Positions 48,708 to 60,953 are shown, counted from the stretch's first letter. The stretch is DNA of 64,000 bases from Gremmenia infestans (GCA_032629725.1 JAFEVB010000008.1:372001-436000); one strand, 5' to 3'. The notes: generated from the sequence alone by a model not told the origin. Numbers and translations are program-made.

Positions 48708-50118
48708 TCAGTCGTCTATGACCATGAACCATGTCACTCCAACGAACAACGCCAAAACGAAAGTCGTCAGGAAACCAGCGCCTACTCGTCCGGCTGTCGT
48801 TGCTCCCGTTACTGAGAGGATAGGTGTACCACTGGTTCCCGCCGCGGAGTTGCCTTTACTTGTGCCCCCCGTTTTATTGGTGACAGGTCCTCGTGCCTGT
48901 TGGATCAAATTGCTCTGGACAACCTCCAAGGCTGCCATTTGTTGACCAACTCCATAACTTCCATCCCATTCGTCCCCCATTGCCCATTTCATGCCGCAGG
49001 TCCTTTTGTTGTCGCCTCCAGAACATTGTTGCGCAGCAGCAGCAGCGCTGGGTCCAAGTTTGGCCATGACAGCGTCGTAAGTCCAAGGGGCGAGCTTGGT
49101 CGTTGCAGCCATCCATCTGGCCAAATACGCTTTGAAGGAATGTTGATCAACGTCGCATTTTCCGGTATTTTCGCATGCCACTTCTACCATGGTTGCATTC
49201 TCAGGAAAGAATACATCGGTCCCATTCAATAAGCCCGAGACACGTTCTTGCCACATTGATGACTCGTTGGTATAACTATACATGTTGGCAGCACCAAGAA
49301 GCATTGCTCCTGCATTATAGGTCCACTGAAGTTTATTCACCTTCGAGCAGTTCTGGGTATCGTCCGATCCATCATAGACATAGTAGTTCTCGTCTATTAA
49401 GTTGACAGATTCCATCCAATCCCATGTCTTCACAGCCCATTGAGCGTAGGTGTCGTTGCCAGTGTATCTCGCTAGGCGGGCTGCGAGATTAAAGAAGCAC
49501 CCATTGGAAATCGCATTCTTGTAATTGTAGCCAGTATTGAAAGTAAAGACTTGCCAGCGTAGACCGCCACCGCATGTAGTCGTATCCCAACGGACTGCCT
49601 GCGTGTTGAAAACACCCTGCGCAAGGGCAAGCCATTGCGGCTGCTTTGCAGGGGGGTCTGGGAACTGTTGTTCGGCTGCCGACATGGCTGCCATTCCCCA
49701 GAAGGCTTGATCGTCGTTTCCTGTGGTTTTTGTCTGATTCGGCGTCATGTAGTCCAGGTTAGGTCCAACTTGCCAGAGGAGGGCTTGTGTGACTTCGTCG
49801 TTATAGGTCTTGTCGCCCGTATAATACCAATAATCGATCATCGCACCCATCAATGCCCCCGTCTCCCACCAATAATATGGTGGTGGTAGGAGACCCGGTG
49901 TTTGCCCAGTCAGATTCCCGTTATAATAGACCATTGTGTCGTATGCCAGCTGCGTCGTCGCCTTTTTTATAGAATCTGTTGACTAGGTAAGCGCACGATT
50001 CGTCTAAATTGTGTCACGACTTACCTTGCGAGGTCAAATCAAGATCTATAGCTTGCGCGAGGTGACTTCCAGCTAGGAATGTTGTGGCCATGCTGGCCAA
50101 AGACTTCGAAAACCTCAT
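48708..50118 (-). CDS. GPI-anchored GH76 mannanase-like protein (Dfg5/Dcw1)
   Basis: Exons (minus): 50118-50025 and 49975-48708, 453 aa. Exon 1 supplies a signal peptide (MRFSKSLASMATTFLAGSHL, cleavage near AQA) followed by IDLDLTSQDSIKKAT, the usual mature start. GH76 marks: YYWWETGALMGAMIDYW, the catalytic Asp pair in GNDDQAFWGMA, and LTWTYN-like LQWTYNAGAMLLGAANMY. The C-terminus is Gly/Ser/Thr-rich and ends in a hydrophobic tail (VGAGFLTTFVLALFVGVTW), the GPI-attachment signal. Dfg5/Dcw1 proteins process GPI anchors and link mannoproteins to wall glucan. Several N-glycosylation sequons are present. Likely plasma membrane or wall. Confidence 0.93.
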
Positions 50119-50119
50119 T

Positions 50120-51440
50120 CCAAGTGAGTGGTGTCCGGATATATCCCCCGAAGAGGATTGGAAGCGCGGGAATGACTTCAAAATACTCCTCTTTCAAGGT
50201 TTTTGTAACAAGACTTTGAGGGTTTCGTTTGAATTTCCCCCACGAAATAATGCCCTTTCAACACGGGTTGAAGTGAAAATCCGTTGATACCCTAATGAAC
50301 CCGCCGTTTCGGTAGCTTACAATGACGTTGACGATGTATGAACGCGCTCGTCTATATTTAAAACGAATGTGATGTTTGTAGAAAAGAAAAAGTTTATAGC
50401 GGTCCAGGCTGTCTTGGCAAGAGTTTTGTATAGAAAGAAAAGAGACTTGACAGGAAAGTTGAGGAGAAATGTTCAGAGGTGGAGATGGAGGAGAAAGTTG
50501 AAGGTGGGGAAATTGTGTTTACACTACCTGAGGACTACACTACGAAGTAGAAGGAAAGATGCGATGCCAGCAACTTGACCGCATCTGGCTTGAGAAGCGG
50601 CAAGGCTGAATTAAGAGTGTTAGTGGAGCGATATTTGTTTGGTCGAGAAATCCCCATTTCCTTGAAGGGTGGAGACTGGAGTCCATTATTGGACAATCTA
50701 GAAGCCCAGAACCTCTTTAGGTAGATTCAATAGATCGTCTTGGCAAGAACTCAGGGGGCGGAGGCTACTCGAGTAACTCTAATCCGTATTATATTATTAC
50801 ATTACGGAGCACTCGGAGTACGGAATACGAGCTGGGGATTACTTGTTGACCGAGGCTGGCTGGCTGAGTGGCTGGTCAATCTGATCCATGTTTGATGCAC
50901 GTGGAGTTGTGTATCCAGAGTTGTGGTAGGGAAGAAAGAACTGGTGGAAAGATGTCGACAAAGAGTTGTTTCGTGCGACTGCGACAGAGTCGAGTCCGGT
51001 CAGGTCAGGTTGACAAAGCAGAAAATTTAATCGTCAGCCACGTTTCTATTCAGCCACACACCCTCACGTGAAAACATTCACAGCGGCGACTGGCGAAGGC
51101 AAGTATTGCGTACACTCGTAATATTCGAATGAAAGAACTATGAATAGATCTATTTAAGTATCGAGTAATCACAGCCCTTGTCCTCATCCTCATCCCATCC
51201 CCATCATTCAATCTTCTGCCTCCCACCAAAGTTATTCGTCCGTCACGAGACCACGTACGTTAGGAGACTGTTTCGCTTTAGAGACGCTTGGCAGGTTACC
51301 TCTTTCAACCTACGGACTACCACATCGTCTTCCCAACCTCTTCAAACAACTTCGCAAACACCGCATCCACGAACTCACAACTGCATCTCCGAGCACAGCG
51401 ATTTGCCTTTTCCATCTACGTCTAATCCATCCACAAAATC
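50120..51440. other. Divergent intergenic region GH76/SNC1
   Basis: No gene is supported. The right end is pyrimidine-rich and is probably the SNC1 leader (about 51170-51443). An imperfect inverted arrangement of ccgta/tacgg near 50785-50830 is seen. Confidence 0.4.
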
Positions 51441-51443
51441 ACA

Positions 51444-52356
51444 ATGGCCGACAGTCGCGAACCTCAATATGATCCTTACATCCCCAGCGGCGGGCAACCT
51501 GCCGCCGGAGGAGCCACTGCTGCAGCACAACAGCCCGGCACCCAAAGAACCGCAGCTCTACAAGCAGTAAGTTACTATTTTCTTCCCAGATGAGAGTTTT
51601 AAGACGATGCGCTGGTTCCTAGATGCCGTGGATGGTCGAGCCGGGTACGATCTTGACGGTCATCAATTGCCGCATCGCCAAGACGACACGAATCACATCG
51701 GAATCGCCGACCTTCAATCTGAATGGAACCTACGGACTTGACAGCACGATATGGTGACGTTGGTATTGCTGGACGAGGTATTCACTCTGTATCTGAGCTT
51801 GCGGCAGATTGGTTTCAGATTCGTGCAACCCAGCGCTCTGGTACTGGACCGATAGCACCAAGACAAACGCGGAAGTCATGATGAAGCGATTTATACAGAG
51901 TATGCAATAATGATTGCTGTCAAAGGGGCCAAAGATTACAGAAGGTCGATAACATCGGTCTCCGAAATAGCTCCTGTTCCGCCACGATTCAGCCAACACC
52001 ATTACCATGGATGGATATTTGAGGGTAGAAAACTGGCTAATACGTCGTTCATATAGCAAATCGATGATACTGTTGGTGTGATGCGCGAAAACATCAACAA
52101 GGTCTCCCAGCGTGGTGAACGTCTCGATTCACTACAAGATAAGACCGACAACCTAGCTGTATCTGCTCAAGGCTTCCGCCGCGGTGCCAACAGAGTTAGA
52201 AAGCAGATGTGGTGGCGTGACATAAAGATGCGCTTTTGCTTGCTTGGTGGTATAATCATTTTGCTCGTTGTCATCATTGTTCCGGCTGGTTAGTCACATC
52301 AAATCACTCATTGAGAACGTCATTAATGTCTTTTAGTTGTCGCGACTAAGCATTAA
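51444..52356 (+). CDS. SNC1: Synaptobrevin (v-SNARE)
   Basis: Exons 51444-51566, 52057-52288, 52337-52356; 124 aa. Residues 1-38 are a Pro/Gly/Ala/Gln-rich cytosolic tail. The SNARE motif starts at QIDDTVGVMRENINKVSQRG and contains the zero-layer Arg in QRGERLDSLQ. It is followed by MWWRDIKMR and a single C-terminal anchor (LLGGIIILLVVIIVPAVVA) with a very short lumenal end (TKH). It mediates fusion of secretory vesicles with the plasma membrane. Intron 1 is 490 nt, ten times longer than most introns in the window; intron 2 is 48 nt and splits the last codons. A degenerate copy of the 3' end lies 1.6 kb downstream. Confidence 0.95.
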
Positions 52357-52359
52357 TGA

Positions 52360-53415
52360 GAGAGGGGAGGAATGAAGACTTTGCTACCTTTATGATGGGT
52401 AAGGAAAATCAGATCACAGTCATTCTTTAGGTATGCTAACAGTAGCTTAGTTGTTACTAAACACTGAAACGTGGGAGTTGAATGGAAAGCAAGGGTCAGG
52501 TGTTCATTTATTTGCTTTCAGTCTTGGCCTTGTAACATCGAATTTTTTATTTGAAAACTATACCGTCTTCCAGATCGGGTGTCCTGATTCATACTTCATC
52601 ATCGCTATCATCCTCAGCTGCCTCAGTGTCCCCTTCAAACCCGACTTTATGCATTTCCAATTCCCATTCTTGATATTCGTCAATCCCATAATCGCACTCA
52701 TCCTCGCCCTCCCATCAGTGTTTTCTTCACTTTATACCGCAAATATCCATGAAATGACCTACTTATAGGTACTCCGTAGGTAAGGTAGGTAGGTACCTTG
52801 TGGACTCTCGCTGGTTTTCAATCACCGTCTCGTTACCGTGTTAGCGTGTTGACGCCGTGTCACACGGTTTGGTGTATGAGCAATCTAATCCTAAAGCTAG
52901 ATGTAGGAGTATTATAATTATAACTTTTTAGTAGACCTTAACCTTAACATCCTCTCAAGATGCAGTGCATCGGTCATCTGGCTTTATAAAAGTGTTTCAT
53001 ATGAAAAGGGTGGTGTACTAACTATTGTATTTACTGAAAACAGGGACATCGTTATACAATACCTCCATATCACGCAACAGAGCCATTCGATGCAGTGCAC
53101 CGAGTGACAAGAGCCTACAAGATGGCATGTAAAATATTTTCCTGACATTAATCACAATATATTTAGGATCACAATCATTGTAAATATACGGAAAGGAAAT
53201 CCTTATTCTGCACCTATCGTCATGTTTGGACCTTCAGCGCATACCTAGGTATCGAGTATGTACCTAGATATATATGCAACCTAGTTTTAGCGCAATTAAA
53301 TACAACGAAAACCCATTGCAGAAAGTCCCTTTTCTACTTTGCTTACAACCCATACTTGATATTTCTCACTCCCTGGAACTTGCAAACGCCTTCCAATGCA
53401 CTGCATCGAGACAAC
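52360..53415. other. Intergenic, no gene recognised
   Basis: Contains the SNC1 3' region and AT-rich DNA with repeated tacctag/ctaggta-like words. A 105-codon plus frame at 52451-52768 is hydrophobic but has no domain or splice support. Confidence 0.35.
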
Positions 53416-53419
53416 CCCA

Positions 53420-53974
53420 TCACTCATCGAGCTTAACGTCTCCCATCAAGTCCTCCAGATGCTTGACATGCTGTCGCATTACATCATTAACAGCCTCCAC
53501 TCCCTCAGCCAGAATCCCAGCACTCAACCTATCGCTCTGCGATAAGTACAGACGTAGTGCATCTGTATCCACGCAGTCGGCAACTTTGGACCAGATGTCT
53601 TTGGGTTTCTTTGGAATCCCAACGGAACCCCGGATATTCCTCAAATCGCCACATACTCCTTCGTACTGCCCAAGAATCTCTTTCATGATCTTGATTTGGG
53701 ACTGGAGAATTTTGTGAGTGCTTTGGACGTCGAGTTGCGGCTTCGGGGTTAACATAGGTTGGAATGCCTTTGTAAGCAGCTCCAAGGTGTTTTTGGTAAC
53801 CTCAATCGCCCAGTTCTCTCCATTCATGTGGTGGAAAGACATTAAGTGTGTAGAAAGCGCCGCGTTCAAAGATCCAGACTGACCCAAAGTAGGATGAGAA
53901 TGTGTCTTATTGCTGGTATAATCATTTTGCTTATTGTCATCATTGTCCCAGCTGGTAAGCACAATGCAAATCAA
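53420..53974 (-). CDS. Hypothetical protein, N-terminus doubtful
   Basis: A 184-codon frame. Residues from about 40 onward have good protein composition with amphipathic helices (WAIEVTKNTLELLTKAFQPM, THKILQSQIKIMKEILGQY, KDIWSKVADCVDTDALRLYL) and an acidic end. The first 30 or so codons are antisense to a degenerate synaptobrevin 3' end (53881-54024), so they are unlikely to be original coding sequence. Either the gene starts later (Met near residue 45) or its true 5' end was lost at the duplication breakpoint. No family recognised and no signal peptide or membrane segment. Confidence 0.4.
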   Translation of the reverse strand: MICIVLTSWDNDDNKQNDYTSNKTHSHPTLGQSGSLNAALSTHLMSFHHMNGENWAIEVTKNTLELLTKAFQPMLTPKPQLDVQSTHKILQSQIKIMKEILGQYEGVCGDLRNIRGSVGIPKKPKDIWSKVADCVDTDALRLYLSQSDRLSAGILAEGVEAVNDVMRQHVKHLEDLMGDVKLDE

Positions 53975-54024
53975 ACTTCGAGATCACCATTAACCTTCGT
54001 TTAGTTGTCGCAACCAAGCATTAA
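53881..54024 (+). pseudogene. Degenerate duplicate of the SNC1 3' end
   Basis: Read on the plus strand, this gives RMCLIAGIIILLIVIIVPA, then a GT...AG intron at the same place and phase as SNC1 intron 2, then VVATKH and TAA, the exact SNC1 C-terminus. Similarity begins near 53881 (a few residues before the transmembrane segment) and seems to continue weakly for about 60 bp past the stop. The SNARE motif itself is missing upstream, so this is a partial, diverged duplicate without a usable start. Same orientation as SNC1, 1.6 kb downstream. Confidence 0.8.
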
Positions 54025-55048
54025 GAAGTTAGATGTGGAAGATGGGGAGGAATTGAGATTGTGTTAGCTTTTTGAAATGAGGCGCGGGGATATCTGATCC
54101 TATCTGCATGCGGCACTCGCTGGCTACGAGCGAGCTCGTACCTCGACGGTTAGCGATCAAGGAGTTTTTACCTGAATTTACGTTGGTTTTCCTTTTCTCG
54201 ATGGGCGTCACATTCATATACCGTTGGTGAGGGACTGCCGGGCCTAGTATGCAGCTGACGACGCTGAACGCTGGAGTTTGGCAGTGGTCACTCAATGCAG
54301 CGGATTGTATCATGTAGGATTTGGAAGGGAATAATGGAGATATCATGACGGGACGTCTGGATGTAGTGACATGTTACCCACGCAACTTCGAAGTGATTCA
54401 ACAGTAATGAAAGATGAAAGCCAAGACCAATGCCGGTCCAGTCCAATCCAGACAGTACTTGTAAAGGCTCTTCAAAGTCATGTCTGCGCCTTAGCAGTTG
54501 CAGGGCATACCTTAACACCATGCATTTAAGTAACAACATCTACTCGTCTTGTAAGTGGTCAGCTGCTGCGGGAAGGATAAAAAATATTTTGCGTCGTGCA
54601 GTGCAAAGTCTTTTTTCCTTCTTTTTGCGGGGAAATTTTGTTAGGGAAGGGCGGCACCAATCTGAGGAGCGAAATTCGGAGGCCTGATCCACCATGCCAG
54701 TGCCACTGATTGCAGACTCATGAATATCTAGAGCGGTACTCGACCTCCACAAACCGAATTTCTATAATCATCCATTGGTCTTTCAAGGTATATCCTCTCT
54801 CGATTTTCTCTCAATTTCCCCCATTCTTTGTCTTCAGAGGTATTGCACAACCATCAACACAGGCACTAACATTCTGTCTACCCTAGTCTGCGTCATTTTC
54901 CCACTGCTTTTGCTCCCCGCCTTTCTCATGAGATAAACGCGCAAGAACTGCTGCTTGGGCACCCCGATTACAGCTTCGTTGCTCTACAGGAGCTGGAGGA
55001 AGAGCCTTCCTACCCTTACACTCAAATCTCCACTCATAAACCCTCAAA

Positions 55049-57801
55049 ATGCTGGCCCTACGAACAACAGCTGGTGCTGTGGCCAGAAGGGCACTCACAG
55101 CTGCCAACCGTCTTCCTACGACCTCTGCCCGTACATTGCCAAAAGCTGCTGCTTCTCTGGCATTGATCTCCAGGCGGGATTATTCTGCCCCTGGTTCGGA
55201 CAACTTTTCGACTCGTTCCACGGTCGTACAACTACTTAGCAATATTGGGTCAAAGAGGGAAGTACAACAGTACCTTTCCCATTTCACGTCCGTTTCCTCG
55301 CAGCAATTCGCCGTTATTAAAGTCGGTGGAGCTATCATCACGGAGCATCTCGAATCGCTCACCTCTGCCCTTGCATTCCTCAACCATGTCGGCCTATTTC
55401 CCGTCGTTGTGCACGGTGCTGGACCACAACTGAACAAGCTCTTGGAGGACGCGGGTGTGGAACCTCAGTTCGAAGAAGGAATCCGGATCACTGATGGCAA
55501 GACACTAGCAGTTGCGCGGAAGCTCTTCTTAGAGGAGAATCTGAAATTGGTTGAGAAATTGGAAGAACTGGGAGTTCGCGCTCGTCCAATCACTTCGGGG
55601 GTTTTTGGTGCGGAATACTTGGACAAGGACAAATACGATTTGGTTGGCAGAATCAACAAGGTCAACAAGGATCCTATCGAAGCTGCGATTAATGCAGGAT
55701 GTCTCCCTATTTTAACGTCTATGGCTGAGACCCCAGAGGGCCAGGTACTAAATGTCAACGCCGATGTAGCTGCCGGAGAGCTTGCCCGTGCCCTTCAACC
55801 ATTGAAGATTGTGTACCTGTCTGAGAAGGGTGGACTTTTCAATGCCGACACAAACGAGAAGATCTCCGCCATTAATTTGGATGAAGAATACGACTACTTA
55901 ATGTCGCAATGGTGGTGTCGATATGGTACAAGGTTAAAGATCAAGGAGATCAAGGACTTGCTTGAGGGTCTTCCAAGAACTACTAGTGTGGCTATCATCC
56001 ATCCAGCGGACCTCCAGAAGGAACTGTTCACCGATAGCGGTGCTGGGACTCTCATCCGACGAGGAAACAAGTTGGCTACTGCTACCAACGTTTCACAATT
56101 CGAGGATCTTCAAAAGCTTAAGGATGTGTTGGTCAGGGATCGTGAGGGTCTTGATGCAAAAGCTACAGTTGACAGGTATGTTGATGGCTTGAAATCGAGG
56201 GAATTCACAGCGTACTTTGACGAGCCTATGGATGCTCTTGCTATTGTTCTACCTCCATCCTCAACTTCACCACTCGCCAACCTAGCTACATTCACCATCA
56301 CAAAGTCTGGTTGGTTGACGAATGTTGCGGATAACGTGTTTGCTTCCATTCAGAAAGATCACCCAAAGCTTGTCTGGACTGTCAAGGAAGACGATGAGAA
56401 CTTGACTTGGTTCTTCGACAAAGCTGAAGGCAGCCTATCCAAGGAGGGTGAGGTCATGTTCTGGTACGGACTTGAGAACGGCGATGAGGTCAAGCAGCTT
56501 ATGACCGAGTTCACTAAGCACGGCCGCTCAATGCTCGGTGATGAAAACTTGGAGGCACGCCTTCACCGGGCTGCTAGGCAAGCGTCTAGAGGATTGAGTG
56601 CTTCAACAAACTCTACGCCACAAAGACAACAAGCAAGAGCTTTCTCAACTAATGCTCGCCGCCCCGTTGCAAAGATATCTCGCACCTCAAGACCAATCGT
56701 CTCTTCGTCACGTGGCTATGCTACTACCACCAACCCTAACCCTCCTTTTGGCACCAAGAACTCCTCCAACACGCAGCCGGCAAAGGTCGCCTTGATCGGT
56801 GCTAGAGGTTACACCGGACAAGCTCTTATCAGTCTTCTTAACTCCCACCCTAACATGGACCTCCGTCGTGTATCATCTCGTGAGCTCGCTGGTCAAAAGC
56901 TCAAAGGTTACGAAAAGCGTGACATTACTTACGAGAACCTCACCGCCGAAGATGTACGCCGCATGGAAGAAAGGGGTGAGATAGACTGCTGGGTAATGGC
57001 CCTCCCCAATGGTGTCTGCAAGCCCTTCGTCGACGCCGTCAATGAAGGTAAAGGTCCCCAAAACAGCGTCATTGTTGACCTGTCCGCCGACTACCGCTTC
57101 GACAAGAAATGGACCTACGGCCTTCCTGAACTGGTCAACCGATCCGACATAGCAAAAGCAACGCGCATCGCCAACCCAGGTTGCTACGCTACCGCAGCCC
57201 AAGTCGGCATCGCACCCCTCGTCCCCTTCCTAGGCGGCCAACCCACCATCTTCGGTGTTTCGGGTTACTCCGGTGCAGGAACCAAGCCCTCCCCTAAGAA
57301 CGACGTTGAAAATCTTACCAACAACATCATCCCCTACAGTCTCACAGACCACATCCACGAGCGCGAAATCAGCAATCAGCTAGGCGTCGAAGTAGCCTTT
57401 GTCCCGCACGTGGCAGTCTGGTTTCAGGGTATCCACCACACGATCAGCATCCCGCTCAAGCAGAGCATGACGAGTAGAGATATTCGCCAACTTTACCAGG
57501 AACGGTATGCGGGCGAGAAGCTGATCAAAGTTTCGGGTGAGCCGCCGAGTGTTAAGGCGATTAGTGGGAAGCATGGCGTAGAGGTTGGTGGGTTTGGAGT
57601 TCATAGCAGTGGGAAGCGGGTGGTTGTTTGTGCGACTATTGATAATCTGTTGAAGGGTGCTGCGACACAGTGTTTGCGTAAGTTTTCCCCTTTCCCTCCA
57701 ATACCATTATCATTATCGATTTCAAGTACTGACTAGAGTGAATAGAAAACATGAACCTCTCCCTCGGATTCGCAGAATATGAAGGGATTCCACTCGATTA
57801 G
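55049..57801 (+). CDS. arg-6: Acetylglutamate kinase / N-acetyl-gamma-glutamyl-phosphate reductase
   Basis: Exons 55049-57677 and 57746-57801, 894 aa; the 68-nt 3' intron restores CLQNMNLSLGFAEYEGIPLD. Residues 1-45 are an Arg/Ala-rich mitochondrial presequence. Acetylglutamate kinase (about 60-350): FAVIKVGGAIIT, FPVVVHGAGPQLNKLLEDAG, LNVNADVAAGELARAL. A NAT-like DUF619 region follows (about 350-505). Reductase (about 578-894): VALIGARGYTGQALISLL and active-site Cys in NPGCYATAAQVGIAPL. Between them (about 525-570) is a second Arg/Ser-rich segment without acids, like an internal presequence, fitting known cleavage of the Neurospora and yeast polyproteins into two mitochondrial enzymes. It catalyses steps two and three of arginine synthesis. 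Feedback inhibition by arginine is expected from the family. Confidence 0.97.
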
Positions 57802-57804
57802 AAA

Positions 57805-58725
57805 TGTTGTTTGGGAGGAGTTAAATTATATCAAAAGTTTTCTTCTTTTCCTGTTCGGTTTCGATTTCAGCTTCAGATTCGGAGACGTGGCGAGATGAAT
57901 GGCAGAAGAGAGGGAGTATTTATATGTAAACAGTGCGGGCTTTGGGAGTAGGAAATGTGAACATATTGAATGAATGTGGGTTGTGCTGCGAGATGCGGTG
58001 TAGTGACTTGATTGCGTGCCACATCATTTTGTAAATTCGCGTTTTCTTGCTTTACGTACGTACCTCACGTTGTTGTTCAGTGTTTTGATTTCGTGTAGCT
58101 CGTTAAGGATTTTGAAAATCAAAGGTGTTTATTCCTCTTCTAGAGTATAGTCATACTCTTCTATTCCTTCCAATATTTTACACTATCTCTGAATTGGCTT
58201 TGTAAAGCGCTGCCCGTGGCACTTTTCCCATCTTGCTCTGCTGAGCTTGACTCTATTGAGCCATTATTTTCGTAAAATTTCCCATGTTCGCTTCATTTCA
58301 TTTTGTGGCTTTGTGAAGCTTGACCCTGTATGTACATTGATACTCTGTTGAGTCTTTCGCTAGCTTTTGTGAAGCTAGGCTTGTGAAGTAGGCTTGAGGC
58401 AGGCTTGTTTCGCTTGATGTTGAAAGGAAAGAAGAAGACAAACATCATGTATGCTGAGGCCATATAAGCCTTGTAAAGTCATATAATCCTTGAGATGCAG
58501 ATTTGGTGACCACACCCTGTCTCGCCTGTATAGTGATATTGATGAGCTAGCCTGAATAGGGAAAGGACGAGAGTCGATTCAGACTTCATTCAAACGAAAC
58601 GCACCTCGAAACCAACAACAAATATAGGTGAGCTTAGGACCTAGATATGTTATTGATATTATAATGGCTTTTACACCGTGATGGAGAAATCAGCTTGCTA
58701 TCGATATTTCTTCGACAAAATCTCT
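57805..58725. other. Intergenic, no gene recognised
   Basis: AT-rich with scattered cttgtgaagc-like words around 58310-58400. This probably includes the arg-6 3' region. No coding sequence supported. Confidence 0.4.
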
Positions 58726-58729
58726 TGCG

Positions 58730-60325
58730 ATGAATGTTGACAAAAGGCCTGGATGTTTCAGCACGCGCTGGTCCAAGAAGGGTTTCATGTACAGTCTCTA
58801 CTCTATGTTTACGCTTCTCTACGCTTCTCTACGCTTCTTTATTTCTATGTTGGTTTGTGCCTTTCCCTCTCTATCCTTTGTTTATGAGAGAATATCATTA
58901 AAGAATGTCATTCAGCACTGCAAACCCCTTTCAGCAGCTTATCGAAAAGAGGTTTCAGACAAAAACAGGAGGTACAAGGTACACCAGATTCTGAGATGTA
59001 TAACAAGCCTCATCCTGTGCATGAGCTTGGCAATTACCAATCCGATTTTCCACTCTTGCCCGTCATTGTCAAATTCCAGACTTCCGGCTACTTTGTTTCC
59101 AAATGCCCTCATACAGGACCTACAAGTGGTAATGTCATTCTTGCCGAATGAGCTGGACAGATACACTAGGCTGCAGGATCATTTCGAAAAGTGTCATGGC
59201 AATTACGATCTGAATGTCCACAAAGTTCATGGGCGCTTGATCCTCCTGCCGGTTACTGGACAAGAACTTCTCAAAAATGACAAACATGTCAATTTTCCGA
59301 GCTGAGAAACAGATACATCAACCGAACTATCGCCATCCCCTTTTCCTCCACTGGATGCCGTAAAGGACGATCAAGCAAATCCCGAGAAAAAGTTTCCAAG
59401 AAAGAAAGTCATCATCGACACACCTCCACCATTCAGAATCGACTCACAATCCCCAGAGCGAATGAATAATCTACTACCTTACTTGGCTAGCGGATTTGTT
59501 CCCCAACCGACAACCGGTAGTGATTTTCTGTGCGCTCTTTATGCATTAGCTATCAGTCTCCGAGCAGTTCGAAACATCAACTCAAATGTACATATCCCGG
59601 AGGCTGAGCACTTTACAGCAGAAGACCTTATTGACATATTCCACGAGTCTTAAGCTTGTAACAAGAAAGAACAACGCTAAATAAGCCAATGATCTACCTT
59701 TTTCAGAAGCAAAACAACCAAACTTTCGCATGTATCGTGCTATCAAGGCCGCGAGCAAAGTGGCTAACAGGTTCAGTGGACAACACCAACTTTTGGACAA
59801 GTACCTTCTGATATCGGCGATTTTCTACTTGATCACAGCACCACGCGCGAGGGGAGGATGCGAATAGTCCAAGACATCGAAGGCAATAGTGGCACGGTCC
59901 ATCAAAGATACCTACAGCTTCTCATCGATCCTTGGAGCCTAGGTGACATACTTCCCATCACAACTTCGGATGATTCAGACCCTGGATATCTCCCAAGGCT
60001 CATATCTTACGAGACGGGCGGTTGTGTGCTTTACGAGAACGAGATTGTCTTGAGAATTAACCGGACTGATGATGACATCGGACTTGCTGGATTTCGTGAG
60101 TTTGCAGGAAATATAGGAATCGTCAGGAATGGAGACTTTGATATGATTGAGAATCCGTGGAACTTGAATCTGACCGCCGATTCTCTTGACGGGACGCTTG
60201 ACTAATTGGCTGGACAGACACCTTGCAGCAGTACTTTGAAGCGGAAGGTTGATGATTGGCTATATGAGGTGGATCTTGAATATAATGTTCGCCCCTCAAA
60301 AAAACGCAGATGGGTGATGAAGTAG
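58730..60325 (+). pseudogene. Multi-stop gene relic of unknown family
   Basis: One frame from 58730 runs 191 codons to TGA (59303-59305) and then continues in the same frame to 59653 through convincing sequence (FPRKKVIIDTPPPFRIDS, SDFLCALYALAISLRAVRNI). After a probable intron, another segment (IGDFLLDHSTTREGRMRIVQ onward, about 59815) runs to TAA at 60203. It again reads through in frame as TLKRKVDDWLYEVDLEYNVR to TAG at 60325. A HFEKCHGNY-type stretch precedes the first stop. The N-terminal 70 codons may be chance. No domain recognised. At least two nonsense codons interrupt it, so I call it a pseudogene. Confidence 0.55.
58811..58840. repeat. 10-bp tandem repeat
   Basis: Three copies of acgcttctct, the last slightly changed, inside the frame of the 58.7-60.3 kb relic. 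Confidence 0.85.
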
Positions 60326-60953
60326 TCTAAACTGGTTTGTATTTTGGAGGAACAATGGGTGACGGGTTCAACTTCTGGGTAATGAAATATCAACGACAAG
60401 CAGTTTGCATACATGTCGTTCGAAGCTCGAGGTCTTCGAAAAATGAAGGCAGAAACAGGGCGCTCGGTAGCATCGCATTTCAGGGTTGCCCACTAAACTT
60501 TGAGTGACGTTCTAGCCTGAAGCTGCATGCCTGCCCCTAATTCGAGGATGAATTTACCCAGGTTACCCCGCGCTTCTCCGCTCTCTCAACTTCCCCAGAA
60601 ATCACAACATATGTAGGTTTGTATCCACTTGTTGCATTTTGGAATTCATTCCAATTTGCCCGAGATACCGAACCATAGGCAAAATGGCAATGATCATCGT
60701 GCTGGAGACCTGAAGATCAGATAGTCTACCTCGTTTCCATGCCACGGGGCCGAATAAGTCATGATTAAGTACCTAAGTATAGGTGAAGCTCTGATCTTCA
60801 AATCGAACATTAAGTCGTGTTTTATTTCCTCCTTTTTCCCTTACCCGCAGTCAATTATATTGCCGCCCCAAAAATCTAGGACTACTTGGGTGTAGGAGTT
60901 GAACTTTCAAAGGATAGCCTCGCTGCTTCAAGTACGCCATTGAAGTTGTTGCT

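Noticed and set aside
51730..52059. 109-codon minus-strand frame inside SNC1 intron 1
   Set aside because: No motif, and the intron explains the region; recorded only as a reason to check intron expression.
52451..52768. Hydrophobic 105-codon frame after SNC1
   Set aside because: AT-rich chance frame; its hydrophobicity follows from T-rich DNA.
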